Assembly (NCBI RefSeq): GCF_033115175.1
Contig: NC_084837.1
Span: 90,082,499 to 90,146,498 of the forward strand
Length of the DNA: 64,000 bases
Reading direction: 5' to 3'
Source of the DNA: Lepus europaeus
Taxonomy: Eukaryota; Chordata; Mammalia; Lagomorpha; Leporidae
Numbering within the stretch: position 1 is the stretch's first letter; every line of letters begins with the position of its first letter. The position numbers and the translations under genes were made by a program. Below the pieces are notes generated by a model. That model saw only the letters and a program-made list of their open reading frames with translations. It did no database searches and had not been told where the DNA came from. Below, in pieces: positions 57,801 to 60,709 of this stretch.

Positions 57801-59943
57801 GCTTCCAGGCGTGCGGGAGCAGAGGCCAGAATGCCGGATGCAGGGTGGCTGAGTGGGCTGGGGGTGCGGCGGCTGCATTTGTTGTTTGCTCCTGGGGGCT
57901 CCCTCAGCTTTCCCAGTGGCTCCCTTTGGACCCAGCAGCCCTTAGCCTGGCCCTGGATCCCATGACCACCCCGGCCCCCGCCCCTCCTTTAAAACCCTGA
58001 CTTCCTCCAGACATAGAGAAGGTCTCCAGGGACAGGCTCTTTCAGACTGAGGTGTGAGTGACTGTCGCCCGCTCAGTCTTCCCCAGAGACAGAACAGCCC
58101 CGGCGTGGGTGTGGCCCGGCGCCTGGAAAGGCCACAGGGAGCCCAGACTCTGTGTTCTTGCCCCGGGGCTCAGCTGGCTGATGGGCATCCTGCCTGCATT
58201 TTCTTCCCGGAGCAGAGAGAGCACCGCTCTCCACCCACGTGACGCCCCTCCCAGCCTACACCACCGCCCCCTTCCTCCTGGGAGGACGCCCAGCTCAGAG
58301 CTGTTTCCTGGGCTCCGGTGGTGTTAGGTCTCCTCCTCCCCCTGCAGGGAAATGAGCTCCACACTGGAAACCAGGACAAGACAGGAAAACAAAAGGATGG
58401 TTTGCTGTCCATGCCTTGCCCGGACCAGGGTGGCCTGGACCCCGAACACCATCCCTGCCTGTCCCACCATCCTCCTGGCTCCCTATGCTTGAACCACATG
58501 GCCCTTCCTCCTATTCTCCAACAGCAAACCTGTCCTGACCTCAGGACCTTTGCACTTGCGCCTTTCCTGTCTGGAATCTCCACCCCTTCTCACCCTTTGC
58601 TGGCATGTTTCCTGTTCCGAGAGGCCCTCCCTGGCCCCTCCCCACCCCTCCATGCCGCAGTCGCTCTGTCACAGAACCCTGGCATATTGCACAGCGTCTG
58701 TCCCCACCACAATTATCCTGCCTCCTCATTTGTCACCACTTCTTGTCGCCTCCCAGCCGAGCCCTTGGCTCCCAGCAGAATTCCCTGCACCGTGCTGGGA
58801 ATTCCAGGTGCTGCTCGTCAGGGTTGGGGTAGAGCTGGAGTGGATCCCAGGGGTCTTCAGTCCAGCCTCCCCACTTTACACACGAGCAAACGGAGCCTCA
58901 GAGAGGGGGTGTGAGCTCCCCAGAGACACACAGCCAGGAGGCCATTCAGCTAGAAGGGAAAGCCAGTGCTCTCAGAGTGGCGATGACCATGAGCCACAGG
59001 CCACCAGCTCCCTCGGCGTCTCCTTGCTGCAGTTTGAGCCCCCACAATGCTGGGTTTCGGACTCCCCACCATGTGATGCTGTACCATGTGACGGACAGCT
59101 GGCCACCCCAGACATGGGAGTTCTTGTGACTTCCTCTAGGATGCCGGCCTTTGCAGCCCTCTGCATGTGTAGATTTTATGAGGACTTGGCAAGCTGCAGG
59201 GTGCTCACAGCATGGCCCTGCTCCCTGCCACAGAATATGCTGGAAAACTCCTCAGCAGAGGCAAAAACTTTGCTTCGGGAAGGCAGTGCTGTGCAGCGGT
59301 TAAGGGCTTGCGGGGACTACATGGACTGGCGTCCCGGCTCTGCTACTCCCAGGTGGGGGCCCCCAGGCAGGCCCCTCACCTCCACACACTGTCACTGCTG
59401 CCAGTCTCATCCAGGTGTCGTGAGATCGCAGCTGGGATGGAATGAGCCCTAAATACCTACGAGTGTGCCAACCAGCGCCTGGCACATTGCACGTCACCCA
59501 AGACACGTGTACTTTGGCGGCCGCTGTTACCCCAAAGCAGAAAGAAGGCAGACAACGGCTTCCTACGGCCACAGGAGAAAAGCCCAAGTCGAAGGGCAGT
59601 GGAGGAGCTGGAGAGAGCAACGGCCGGGGCCCTGGAGACCTGGGGTTGAGCCCTGGCCAGCCTCTGACCGGCCTGTGACTTGGGGAAGTGGCTTCCTCCC
59701 TCTGGCCTTGGCCTCTTCATCTGTGAAGTGGGGGCAGCGCTGTGAGCTGGGATGGGGGCAGCGGGGAGGCGCCGGTGTGACCATGACCATGGATGTGGCT
59801 GGGCCGCTGCCCCGTCCTGGATGGGGCGGGGGGCGCACTTACCCAGATTGAGCTTGGTGCAGTTCCCGTGCATCACTGGACACTTGTACACGTCACCTGT
59901 CTTCTGGTGGCCGTTGGTTTCCAACGGCGCACCTACCACCAGC
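3729..59943 (-). CDS. ITGA11: Integrin alpha-11 gene, coding exons 3-30 (5' end outside window)
   Basis: The product is the alpha subunit of the alpha11/beta1 integrin, a fibroblast and mesenchymal receptor for fibrillar collagen at the plasma membrane. Twenty-eight exons read on the minus strand give a continuous frame. Every intron starts GT and ends AG, and the exon lengths sum to 3,403 coding bases. Residue numbers used here assume that exons 1-2 supply 55 residues as in human, giving 1,188 in total, the known human length. Domains in order: beta-propeller with an inserted I domain (about 159-354), three calcium loops (488-621), thigh and calf regions (about 635-1,130), membrane span (about 1,142-1,164) and a 24-residue tail counted from Lys1165. 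The I domain carries DGSNS. The protein matches alpha-11 rather than alpha-1, -2 or -10 over the I domain and in the stalk insert at 804-826. Signal peptide and promoter are not in the window. Confidence 0.97.
3990..4075 (+). repeat. MIR-like fragment
   Basis: The CTGTGTGGTCCTGCCAAGGTC and CTCTCTGGGCCTC stretches match the core of the ancient mammalian MIR SINE. It is a short, diverged piece in intron 29, which otherwise holds unique sequence. Confidence 0.4.
4326..4439 (-). CDS. ITGA11: ITGA11 exon 29 (transmembrane exon)
   Basis: Encodes residues 1,128-1,165 in a phase 0-0 exon. [12 protein letters not shown] is the last extracellular stretch. [17 protein letters not shown] begins a hydrophobic segment of about 23 residues that ends at ALW, followed by Lys1165 at the cytosolic face. 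The acceptor is CCCTGCAG and the donor AAG|GTGAGT. Confidence 0.97.
5150..5995. repeat. 43-bp minisatellite, about 19 copies
   Basis: Tandem units of 43-46 bases in intron 28. Each has the blocks TGGCCACGCCCACACTCAG, CCCTGCAGCTCTAACCACC and CTGCG. Variant units have ATGCGCTGG or CCCAAACTCTTC. Copies are contiguous with no unique spacers, so this is not a CRISPR array. Short open frames across it are by-products of the repeat. Confidence 0.93.
6390..6880 (+). repeat. Diverged L2-like and MIR-like remnants
   Basis: 6390-6650 is a weak match to the pyrimidine-rich 3' part of L2. 6740-6880 includes CCTCAGTTTCC and CAGTGCCTGGCAC, which are MIR core features. Both are old and unreliable at the edges. 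The rest of intron 28 up to 8108 shows no gene. Confidence 0.35.
8109..8204 (-). CDS. ITGA11: ITGA11 exon 28 (calf-2, membrane-proximal)
   Basis: Encodes residues 1,096-1,127 in a phase 0-0 exon, [14 protein letters not shown] to FREEDPSRQ. The acceptor is ATCACACAG and the donor CAG|GTGCGT. It is separated from exon 27 by only 123 bases. Confidence 0.95.
8299..8317. repeat. C9/G10 homopolymer palindrome
   Basis: Nine C followed directly by ten G, a self-complementary tract ending 11 bases from the exon 27 border, inside the 123-base intron 27. Confidence 0.9.
8328..8438 (-). CDS. ITGA11: ITGA11 exon 27 (calf-2)
   Basis: Encodes residues 1,059-1,095 in a phase 0-0 exon, [14 protein letters not shown] to NLWLKSLKA. 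The acceptor is CTCTTTCAG and the donor GCA|GTAAGT. Ten bases further into the intron begins a pure C/G palindrome. Confidence 0.95.
8690..9010 (+). mobile_element. LINE-1 ORF2 fragment, decayed
   Basis: Intron 26 contains ATCATGGCATCAGACGCAGG, TTCATGGTAGAAATTCTCAG and GTCTTAGCCAGAGCAAT, which resemble the reverse-transcriptase part of mammalian L1 ORF2. No frame is open across it. It is 5'- and 3'-truncated and has no tail. Confidence 0.6.
9531..9617 (-). CDS. ITGA11: ITGA11 exon 26 (calf-2)
   Basis: Encodes residues 1,030-1,058 in a phase 0-0 exon, [14 protein letters not shown] to LSRAPQL, with two sequons (Asn1031, Asn1039). The acceptor is CTGTCCAG and the donor CTG|GTGAGT. Confidence 0.94.
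9808..9921 (-). CDS. ITGA11: ITGA11 exon 25 (calf-2)
   Basis: Encodes residues 992-1,029 in a phase 0-0 exon, [11 protein letters not shown] to LRDFLTDQ. The acceptor is CGGCCGCAG. The donor CAG|GTACCC lacks +4 and +5 consensus. Only 190 bases separate it from exon 26. Confidence 0.94.
10032..10320 (+). repeat. CSINE with internal GT tract
   Basis: It starts GGGCCGGTGCTGTGGC. The CT-rich part is replaced by a (GT)n run near 10277-10295. The A-rich tail is missing. In intron 24. Confidence 0.87.
10790..11100 (+). repeat. Ancient interspersed repeat, class not settled
   Basis: AAACGTGATGGCTGGAGCTG followed by CAGCCATTTTGG and GAGGATGATGGAACAG resembles a common old mammalian repeat that I cannot name with confidence. 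A T17 run follows at 11083-11099. Confidence 0.4.
11313..11403 (-). CDS. ITGA11: ITGA11 exon 24 (calf)
   Basis: Encodes residues 962-991, [15 protein letters not shown] to FSCVFK, after completing Arg961. It has a sequon at Asn973. The acceptor is TCTGTAG and the donor AAG|GTGAGG. Confidence 0.94.
11842..11931 (-). CDS. ITGA11: ITGA11 exon 23 (calf)
   Basis: Encodes residues 932-960 plus two bases of Arg961. It begins with an acidic loop, [12 protein letters not shown], then [14 protein letters not shown]. Its first base completes Ser931. The acceptor is CCCTTGCAG and the donor CCAG|GTGGGC. Confidence 0.94.
12091..12414 (-). repeat. Old diverged CSINE
   Basis: The reversed tail TTATTTATTTATCTATCAG is followed by a body with many mismatches to the young copies, ending at the reversed head. 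It belongs to an older subfamily, in intron 22. Confidence 0.75.
13300..13860. repeat. GT-rich minisatellite
   Basis: About 8 copies of a unit of 55-80 bases. Each has TTGGCCATCCTGTG, CACTGAGCTG and a variable GTGTGTGTATGCACGTG stretch. His/Thr/Cys-rich open frames on the minus strand come from this array. In intron 22. Confidence 0.88.
14434..14510 (-). CDS. ITGA11: ITGA11 exon 22 (calf)
   Basis: Encodes residues 906-930 plus two bases of Ser931, [14 protein letters not shown] to IQLASG. The acceptor is TTCCTTGCAG and the donor AG|GTCAGG. Confidence 0.94.
14910..15065. repeat. TG-rich low-complexity tract
   Basis: Imperfect TG/CATG repeats in intron 21. The remainder of intron 21 up to 16085 shows no gene, only unique sequence with long pyrimidine stretches. 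Confidence 0.7.
16086..16184 (-). CDS. ITGA11: ITGA11 exon 21 (calf)
   Basis: Encodes residues 873-905, [10 protein letters not shown] to FFRAKAK, in a phase 0-0 exon with Cys881, Cys893 and a sequon at Asn894. It follows the 6.3 kb intron 20, which holds the retroviral remnant. The acceptor is CCGTCCAG and the donor AAG|GTGGAG. Confidence 0.95.
16483..16795 (-). mobile_element. MER2-like DNA transposon remnant
   Basis: On the minus strand, the stretch GGGGGAATTGGTTCC, ATCCGCAGACACTCAAG and ACCTAATCCAATG matches the known MER2 (Tigger-type, Tc1/mariner superfamily) non-autonomous element. It is inactive and has no transposase. Confidence 0.65.
16960..17090. repeat. TG-rich low-complexity tract
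   Basis: GTGTGTGCGTGTCAG-type repeats beside the MER2-like remnant in intron 20. Confidence 0.6.
17490..19770 (+). pseudogene. Endogenous gammaretrovirus-like pol remnant
   Basis: A decayed pol from a class-I endogenous retrovirus in intron 20, antisense to ITGA11. Reverse-transcriptase sequence runs from about 17,540 to 18,110. It includes an LPQG-type stretch near 17983-17994 and the catalytic YIDD motif at 18079-18090, within one 119-codon open piece (17743-18102). The thumb and RNase H part (18,110-18,640) is broken by stops and frameshifts. Integrase-like sequence (18,750-19,440) includes a CPLC half of the zinc finger and a GKVER stretch, and its C-terminal part reaches about 19,770. 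There are many stops, so it cannot encode a working enzyme. No gag or 5' LTR was found. Confidence 0.85.
19771..20116 (-). repeat. Young CSINE inserted between pol and env remnants
   Basis: A T-run, GACAGGCAGAGTGGACAGTG, and an intact body. An imperfect flanking duplication around GTAAAC is visible. It splits the retroviral remnant, so it is younger than that remnant. Confidence 0.88.
20117..20560 (+). pseudogene. Retroviral env (transmembrane subunit) remnant
   Basis: Around 20,340-20,450 the frame resembles the heptad region of a gammaretroviral TM protein, with the short stretch LALGYL. The surface subunit is absent and the frame is broken before and after. It continues the order pol-env of the same provirus. 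Confidence 0.55.
20620..21545 (+). mobile_element. Probable 3' LTR of the provirus, split by a SINE
   Basis: The position after env, and CATCATGCACCTGACGCCATGACAC followed by a pyrimidine-rich end, suggest a class-I LTR. No matching 5' LTR exists in the window, so the borders are not fixed. The inserted SINE is annotated separately. Confidence 0.4.
20916..21231 (+). repeat. CSINE with target-site duplication
   Basis: A full-length GGGGCCGGCGCCGTGGC head to A-tail. It is flanked by TGCCATGGCT at 20906-20915 and 21232-21241. It lies inside the probable LTR. Confidence 0.92.
22493..22522 (+). repeat. G17 run with adjoining G4-capable tract
   Basis: Seventeen G (22493-22509), then CAGGGGCAGGGGC. 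This is a strong G-quadruplex-forming pattern on the template strand of ITGA11, ending 6 bases from the exon 20 border. Confidence 0.85.
22528..22735 (-). CDS. ITGA11: ITGA11 exon 20 (alpha-11-specific insert, calf-1)
   Basis: The longest coding exon, encoding residues 804-872. After one base that completes Met803 it begins [14 protein letters not shown]. Residues 804-826 correspond to the stretch known as the insertion peculiar to alpha-11. The rest ([32 protein letters not shown]) is stalk beta-sandwich, with a sequon at Asn857. The donor AAG|GTGGCG lies just before a C-rich tract (G-rich on the plus strand). Confidence 0.95.
23042..23322 (+). repeat. CSINE with target-site duplication
   Basis: The head GGGACCGGCGCCGTGG to tail AATAAATAAATAAAAC. 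It is flanked by ATTTGCTTCTC (23030-23040 and 23327-23337). In intron 19. Confidence 0.9.
23922..24007 (-). CDS. ITGA11: ITGA11 exon 19
   Basis: Encodes residues 775-802 plus two bases of Met803, [13 protein letters not shown] to DLPTA. The cysteine pair is typical of the thigh-to-calf region. The donor AT|GTGAGT overlaps a perfect TGACTCA sequence on the plus strand. Confidence 0.95.
24280..24780 (-). repeat. L2-like LINE 3' remnant
   Basis: TCATCTACTATGTGC, GGGGATACAGGACAAGG and GTGCAAAGGCCCTG are read here in the complement of the L2 3' end. It is old and diverged, in intron 18. Confidence 0.55.
25016..25385 (-). repeat. Two old CSINE fragments
   Basis: 25016-25265 is a diverged body piece. 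25296-25385 is a second piece beginning TTTGAAAGGCAGAGTTACAG. Both are reversed in orientation, and both lie in intron 18 just upstream of exon 18's donor. Confidence 0.6.
25576..25686 (-). CDS. ITGA11: ITGA11 exon 18 (thigh domain)
   Basis: Encodes residues 738-774 in a phase 0-0 exon of 111 bases, [11 protein letters not shown] to PTTLRVS. The acceptor is a run of C followed by CAG. The donor TCG|GTACTC is the weakest in the gene by inspection. It is accepted because exon 19 continues in frame with the expected VPFWNGC. Confidence 0.93.
26614..26756 (-). CDS. ITGA11: ITGA11 exon 17 (thigh domain)
   Basis: Encodes residues 691-737, from [12 protein letters not shown] to RINFHVL, with a sequon at Asn694. 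Its first two bases complete Gly690. The donor CTG|GTGAGC is good. Confidence 0.95.
26827..26853 (+). repeat. Poly(A) run, 27 bases
   Basis: An isolated A-run in the 461-base intron 16, about 70 bases upstream of the exon 17 acceptor (T-run on the gene strand, extending the pyrimidine tract region). No recognisable retroposon body is attached. Confidence 0.85.
27218..27384 (-). CDS. ITGA11: ITGA11 exon 16 (thigh domain)
   Basis: Encodes residues 635-689 plus the first base of Gly690. It starts [13 protein letters not shown] (sequon Asn642), the usual transition from propeller to the first immunoglobulin-like stalk domain. The acceptor is TCCCACAG. The donor G|GTAACG lacks G at +5. Confidence 0.95.
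27720..28046 (+). repeat. CSINE
   Basis: The head GGGATGGCGCTGTGGCATAGC to CTCAAATAAATCACTAAATC. First of a series of six SINEs in the 4.1 kb intron 15. Confidence 0.88.
28459..28800 (+). repeat. CSINE with ATAA tail expansion
   Basis: A full-length copy. The tail holds five AAAT units. It is flanked by AAAAAATTCCT-type duplications (near 28447 and 28796). Confidence 0.9.
29053..29319 (+). repeat. Old CSINE, head poorly preserved
   Basis: The body is recognisable from TCAATTCAGCTTCCCGC to the tail AATTAAATAAATCTTTAAG, with high divergence. Confidence 0.7.
29916..30190 (-). repeat. Old CSINE
   Basis: The reversed tail ATATTTATTTATCTGAAAAGC, a diverged body and a reversed head near CATGCCTGCCCC. 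Confidence 0.72.
30387..30694 (+). repeat. CSINE
   Basis: The head GGGGCCGGCACTGTGACG to the tail AAATGAAATAAGTCTTAAAA. A small head deletion is present. Confidence 0.88.
31020..31380 (+). repeat. CSINE with GA extension
   Basis: A full-length copy. Its A-tail runs into (GA)n, ending about 140 bases before the exon 15 donor border. Confidence 0.9.
31520..31650 (-). CDS. ITGA11: ITGA11 exon 15 (third calcium loop)
   Basis: Encodes residues 591-633 plus two bases of Trp634. It has the loop D613-L-N615-E-D617-G-L-V-D621 followed by [12 protein letters not shown], the last propeller blade. The acceptor is GGCCTGCAG. The donor TG|GTTGGT has T at +3. Confidence 0.95.
31892..32215 (-). repeat. CSINE, GACAGCCAGAG subfamily
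   Basis: Reversed copy from the T-run to GAGCCGCGGTGCTGGC. It lies head-to-tail with the older copy that follows. In intron 14. Confidence 0.88.
32221..32556 (-). repeat. Old CSINE with GATA/TAGA stretch
   Basis: The reversed tail includes GATAGATAGATGATAAATAG, then a diverged body and the head near 32556. Confidence 0.72.
32720..33025 (+). repeat. 5'-truncated CSINE with long CT tract
   Basis: The body is recognisable from TAGTCCCAGCTGC. Its CT part has expanded to a pure (CT)n of about 48 bases (32925-32972). Confidence 0.85.
33181..33384 (-). CDS. ITGA11: ITGA11 exon 14 (second calcium loop)
   Basis: Encodes residues 523-590 in a phase 0-0 exon. It has a sequon at Asn528, the loop D551-x-N553-x-D555-xxx-D559, and the blade core [12 protein letters not shown]. 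The acceptor is GCTTTGCAG. The donor CAG|GTACAG is weak at +4 and +5. Intron 13, between exons 13 and 14, is only 228 bases. Confidence 0.96.
33613..33753 (-). CDS. ITGA11: ITGA11 exon 13 (first calcium loop)
   Basis: Encodes residues 476-522 in a phase 0-0 exon. It holds the EF-hand-like loop D488-S-D490-D-D492-G-V-T-D496 of a propeller blade, followed by [10 protein letters not shown]. The acceptor is GCCACAG. The donor CAG|GTACCC lacks the consensus bases at +4 and +5. Confidence 0.96.
34163..34440 (-). repeat. Old CSINE
   Basis: TTTAAAAGTCAGAGAGAGAG followed by a body with a central deletion. In intron 12. The AT-rich stretch just left of it (33,950-34,160) shows no recognisable element. 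Confidence 0.65.
34470..34835 (+). repeat. MLT1-like LTR remnant (ERVL-MaLR)
   Basis: TTTAAGAGGGGGGGCCTAG, GGGAAGAGACTGACAG and GAACCTCTGGAACTGGGAGC follow the layout of old MaLR LTRs. The assignment rests on pattern memory, not a search. Confidence 0.45.
35250..35440 (+). repeat. L2-like fragment
   Basis: A pyrimidine-rich stretch ending GTGCCCAGCACACAGGAGG and TACTAAATGCTTA matches the L2 3' end in shape. Confidence 0.4.
35703..35755 (+). repeat. (GA)n microsatellite
   Basis: A near-pure GA repeat of about 52 bases with one GTGA interruption. In intron 12. Confidence 0.9.
36547..36566 (+). repeat. (GTGG)n microsatellite
   Basis: Five GGTG units in intron 12. It is surrounded by unique sequence with no gene. 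Confidence 0.8.
37015..37163 (-). CDS. ITGA11: ITGA11 exon 12 (propeller)
   Basis: Encodes residues 427-475. It contains the FG-GAP-like core [15 protein letters not shown], with sequons at Asn449 and Asn464. The acceptor is CTGTGGCAG. The donor CAG|GTAACA lacks the usual G at +5. Confidence 0.96.
37164..39794. other. Intron 11, no gene; L2-like remnant
   Basis: Mostly unique GC-rich sequence with no CSINE copy, unlike most long introns here. 38,690-39,030 resembles L2 (plus orientation). A long plus-strand open frame (38035-39405) has no recognisable domain and is judged chance. Confidence 0.5.
39795..39939 (-). CDS. ITGA11: ITGA11 exon 11 (propeller)
   Basis: Encodes residues 378-425 plus the first base of Gly426. 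It begins with the blade core [17 protein letters not shown] and ends KNHGAYL. The donor G|GTACGA is somewhat unusual at +4. Confidence 0.96.
40196..40640 (-). repeat. L2-like LINE 3' remnant
   Basis: TTGGCGCTGGGGAGATTGTCC, AGACATTTGAAAG and GTGCAAAGGTCCTGAGG follow the complement of the L2 3' region, the same order as the copy at 24.3-24.8 kb. In intron 10. Confidence 0.55.
41052..41122 (-). CDS. ITGA11: ITGA11 exon 10
   Basis: A short exon encoding residues 355-377, from TNKNETSF to SSHVVE. It returns the chain from the I domain to the propeller and carries a sequon at Asn358. The acceptor is TGTTTCAG and the donor GAG|GTAGGG. It ends in phase 0. Confidence 0.94.
41238..41925 (-). mobile_element. 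LINE-1 3' UTR (rabbit-type)
   Basis: It begins with a T-run and AGAAAGCTTTTATTTAATA, the complement of an L1 3' end with its poly(A) signal. It continues through the pyrimidine-rich part, which on this strand reads TCCCATCCCACCTCCTACTC. It is 5'-truncated and has no ORF2. In intron 9. Confidence 0.7.
41926..42570. other. Unassigned sequence next to the L1 end
   Basis: It contains no convincing gene. It may be an inverted or rearranged 5' part of the same L1 insertion, but I could not match it to a known L1 segment. Confidence 0.3.
42577..42904 (+). repeat. CSINE
   Basis: The head GGGGCCAGTGCTATGGC to an A-tail of about 18. A body deletion near 42,800. Confidence 0.88.
42917..43050 (-). repeat. 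Old CSINE head fragment
   Basis: CTTGAGCCATCACGGCTGC, GGAAGCTGGAGTCAG and GTCTTAGCCACAAGACC match the head-proximal half of older copies. It lies about 150 bases from exon 9's donor border. Confidence 0.55.
43197..43362 (-). CDS. ITGA11: ITGA11 exon 9 (I domain, alpha-C helix)
   Basis: Encodes residues 299-353 plus the first base of Gly354. It begins [12 protein letters not shown], the alpha-C helix region that is characteristic of the collagen-binding integrins (alpha-1, -2, -10 and -11). It ends [11 protein letters not shown], the C-terminal helix of the I domain. The acceptor is CTGGCAG and the donor G|GTGAGC. Confidence 0.97.
43790..43934 (-). CDS. ITGA11: ITGA11 exon 8 (I domain)
   Basis: Encodes residues 251-298. 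[12 protein letters not shown] contains the fourth I-domain strand with the MIDAS aspartate (Asp271). Its first base completes Arg250 and it ends in phase 0 at RYAVA. The donor is GCC|GTAAGT, only 427 bases upstream of exon 8's partner exon 9. Confidence 0.96.
44262..44593 (+). repeat. CSINE
   Basis: The head GGGGCTGGAGCTGTTGC with a 10-base deletion, a complete body and an ACAA-rich tail. Confidence 0.86.
44594..44761 (+). repeat. 5'-truncated CSINE
   Basis: Begins mid-body at AATGGCCCAAGTACTTGG and ends CAAATAAATAAATTTTAAAAAG. It follows the previous copy directly. Confidence 0.8.
45230..45690 (+). repeat. Old LTR-like repeat (MaLR type suspected)
   Basis: GAGCTCCAGAACCGTGAGC and CCTCTTTCCTCTATAAAGCC resemble the 3' half of MLT1-like LTRs. 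Confidence 0.35.
46380..46670 (+). repeat. L2-like remnant
   Basis: CACTGGCTCCCATTTCTC, AGCAAAGCCTTGCCTGACC and the pyrimidine bias follow the L2 3' region. Confidence 0.4.
46913..47020. promoter_or_regulatory. Cluster of three perfect AP-1 sites (candidate enhancer)
   Basis: TGAGTCA occurs at 46913-46919, 46941-46947 and 47014-47020. The middle one overlaps an E-box CACGTG (46946-46951). It lies in intron 7 in sequence not covered by any repeat I recognise. A regulatory role is inferred. Confidence 0.4.
47448..47570 (-). repeat. CSINE 3' fragment with (GA)n
   Basis: AAAGATTTATTTGAAAGGCAG followed by (GA)n of about 58 bases (47499-47556) and TCTTCCATCTA, where it stops. It is immediately followed by a plus-oriented fragment. 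Confidence 0.85.
47577..47825 (+). repeat. CSINE body-to-tail fragment
   Basis: Begins GATTCAGCTCTCTGC and runs to the tail AATAAATGAATACATC. With the preceding piece it forms an inverted pair that shares the CT/GA and tail segments. Confidence 0.85.
48283..48324. repeat. AT-dinucleotide microsatellite
   Basis: TATATATATACATATATAT-type tract whose right edge is 12 bases from the exon 7 border, just inside intron 7. Confidence 0.92.
48336..48484 (-). CDS. ITGA11: ITGA11 exon 7 (I domain)
   Basis: Encodes residues 201-249 plus two bases of Arg250. The [10 protein letters not shown] stretch supplies the third MIDAS ligand (probably Thr240). The acceptor is GATTTGCAG and the donor GCTCG|GTAAGA. 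An AT-dinucleotide tract begins only about 12 bases into the intron downstream of this donor. Confidence 0.96.
48722..49006 (+). repeat. Old CSINE
   Basis: A diverged body from GTTGCAGTGGTTAGC to TTTCAAATAAATTAAAACC. In intron 6. Confidence 0.7.
49010..49345 (+). repeat. CSINE
   Basis: The head GGGGCTGGCACTGTGGCGC to the tail AATAAATAAATAAATGATC. It directly follows the older copy. Confidence 0.89.
49498..50092. repeat. Composite of a plus CSINE and a minus CSINE
   Basis: 49498-49602 is the head of a plus copy and 49963-50092 is its tail part. Between them lies a minus copy (49640-49962). The plus copy lacks about 120 bases of its middle, so this is more than a simple nested insertion. Confidence 0.8.
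50543..50864 (-). repeat. CSINE
   Basis: Reversed full-length copy from the T-run to GCCACAGTGCCAGCCC. Confidence 0.9.
50983..51317 (-). repeat. Young CSINE with 16-base target-site duplication
   Basis: GACAGGCAGAGTGGACAGTG subfamily, ending GGCGCCGGCCC. It is flanked by the perfect direct repeat AAAACATGGAAAACTT (50967-50982 and 51318-51333). It is about 225 bases from the exon 6 donor. Confidence 0.94.
51542..51669 (-). CDS. ITGA11: ITGA11 exon 6 (start of I domain, MIDAS)
   Basis: Encodes residues 159-200. It contains the first I-domain strand [16 protein letters not shown] with the metal-ion-dependent adhesion site motif DxSxS (Asp170, Ser172, Ser174), which coordinates Mg2+ when collagen is bound. 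The acceptor is CTTCCCAG and the donor CAG|GTGAGT. The exon begins by completing Arg158. Confidence 0.97.
51670..54020. other. Intron 5, no gene and no CSINE
   Basis: Mostly unique sequence. 52,200-52,450 is AT-rich and may be an old unrecognised repeat. A CA-rich stretch lies at 53,000-53,060. No coding feature is supported. Confidence 0.5.
54021..54135 (-). CDS. ITGA11: ITGA11 exon 5
   Basis: Encodes residues 120-157 plus the first base of Arg158. It is the propeller segment leading into the I domain, cysteine-rich (Cys121, Cys129, Cys139) with the stretch [12 protein letters not shown]. The donor is CAAA|GTAAGT. The single terminal A joins GG of exon 6 to make the Arg codon, which fixes this border exactly. 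Confidence 0.95.
54790..55155 (-). repeat. Young CSINE with TTTTC tail
   Basis: GACAGGCAGAGTGGATAGTG subfamily. Its tail carries several TTTTC units. The flanks share CTCCCTTTTTT. In intron 4. Confidence 0.9.
55265..56275. repeat. (TGGA)n tetranucleotide array, split by a SINE
   Basis: Imperfect GGATGGATGGGTGGAT-type repeats at 55265-55352 and 55734-56275, intron 4. His/Pro/Ser-rich minus-strand open frames are products of this array. Confidence 0.93.
55375..55721 (+). repeat. CSINE inside the TGGA array, with target-site duplication
   Basis: The head GGGGCTGGCACGGTGGCGC to the tail AAATAAATCTTTAAAAG. The duplication is AGAAGGGAGGAT at 55363-55374 and 55722-55733. Confidence 0.93.
57392..57483 (-). 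CDS. ITGA11: ITGA11 exon 4
   Basis: Encodes residues 90-119 (starts [10 protein letters not shown], ends NPKDNSFL). Its first two bases complete Gly89. There is a sequon at Asn95. It is part of the N-terminal beta-propeller. The acceptor is CCCCCAG, the donor CTG|GTAAGC, and the exon ends in phase 0. Confidence 0.95.
58500..58790 (+). repeat. L2 LINE 3' remnant
   Basis: CCTCAGGACCTTTGCACTTG, TCTGGAATCTCCACCCC and GAGAGGCCCTCCCTGGCCCC follow the L2 3' consensus well. In intron 3. Confidence 0.65.
58860..58990 (-). repeat. MIR
   Basis: CCCCACTTTACACACGAGC, ACGGAGCCTCAGAGAGG and ACACACAGCCAGGAGG are the complement of the MIR core. Confidence 0.6.
59285..59500 (+). repeat. MIR
   Basis: GCAGCGGTTAAGGGCTTG at the head, TCCCGGCTCTGCTACTCCC, and CAGCGCCTGGCACATTGC at the 3' side. 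A long MIR copy. Confidence 0.65.
59620..59750 (+). repeat. MIR fragment
   Basis: GAGACCTGGGGTTGAGCCCTG, CTGTGACTTGGGGAAGTG and CTCTTCATCTGTGAAGTGGG. It ends about 90 bases before the exon 3 donor. Confidence 0.6.
59843..59943 (-). CDS. ITGA11: ITGA11 exon 3
   Basis: Encodes residues 56-88 plus split codons at both ends. The first base completes Trp55 and the last base begins Gly89. It starts [10 protein letters not shown], a typical FG-GAP blade core, and carries Cys76, Cys83 and an N-glycosylation sequon (Asn82-Cys-Thr). The acceptor is TCCCTCCCCAG and the donor G|GTAAGTG. The preceding exon is not found between here and 64,000, so intron 2 runs off the window. Confidence 0.95.
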
Positions 59944-60179
59944 CTGGGGAGGGAGAGAGGGTGAGTGAGGATGCTGGGGTGGGTAGCAGGGAATTTTGGG
60001 GGAAATCCTGGAGCAGGGAGCACAGGCGGCCCTCGGGAGGAAGGCTGGGCATTCAATACGCAGTCTTGGGACTGGGGCTGGGGTCTGGGGGTACAGGGCT
60101 GGAGAATGCAGGGGTCCTGTGATCAGTGGCTTGCAGGCAAGTATGGCAGAAGAGGGGGCAGTGCTTGAACTGGACTTTT

Positions 60180-60218
60180 TGCCTAAAATTTGTTTTTATT
60201 TATTTCAGAAGGAAAGAC

Positions 60219-60267
<49 letters not shown>

Positions 60268-60497
60268 CCTTCCTCCTCTGGTTTGCTCCCCAGATGCCCA
60301 TAACAGCCAGAGCCAGGCCGAAGCCAGAGCCTGGAACTCAGTCCAGGTCTCCCATTGGCTGGCAGGGACCCAACCCCCTGAGCCATCAGCTGCCGCCACC
60401 AGGATGCGCAGCAGCAGGAAGCTGGACTGGAAGCCGAGCTGGGACTCAAACCAAGCACGGCAGGTGTCTGACCCACGGTGCCAAACAGACCGGGTCT
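60180..60497 (-). repeat. Old CSINE with (GA)n
   Basis: TTTTTATTTATTTCAGAAGG followed by (GA)n of about 45 bases (60218-60262) and a diverged body. In intron 2. Confidence 0.75.
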
Positions 60498-60709
60498 TAA
60501 CAGATGAAGACAAGTTTGTGGAATGGTAAGAGGGTGGCCACATGGTCAGCACAGGCAGAGGAGCCATGCGCTTGCGCTTGGAGCCATTCTTCTTGGCCTC
60601 ATAAGGCAGGTTTCCTGCAGGTGGGTCCAGGGTGGGGCCTACAGTGGGCAAGGCAGCCCAGGAGCTAAAGAACAGCCTGGAGCAGCCACGCAGCCGGGCC
60701 TCTGCCTCC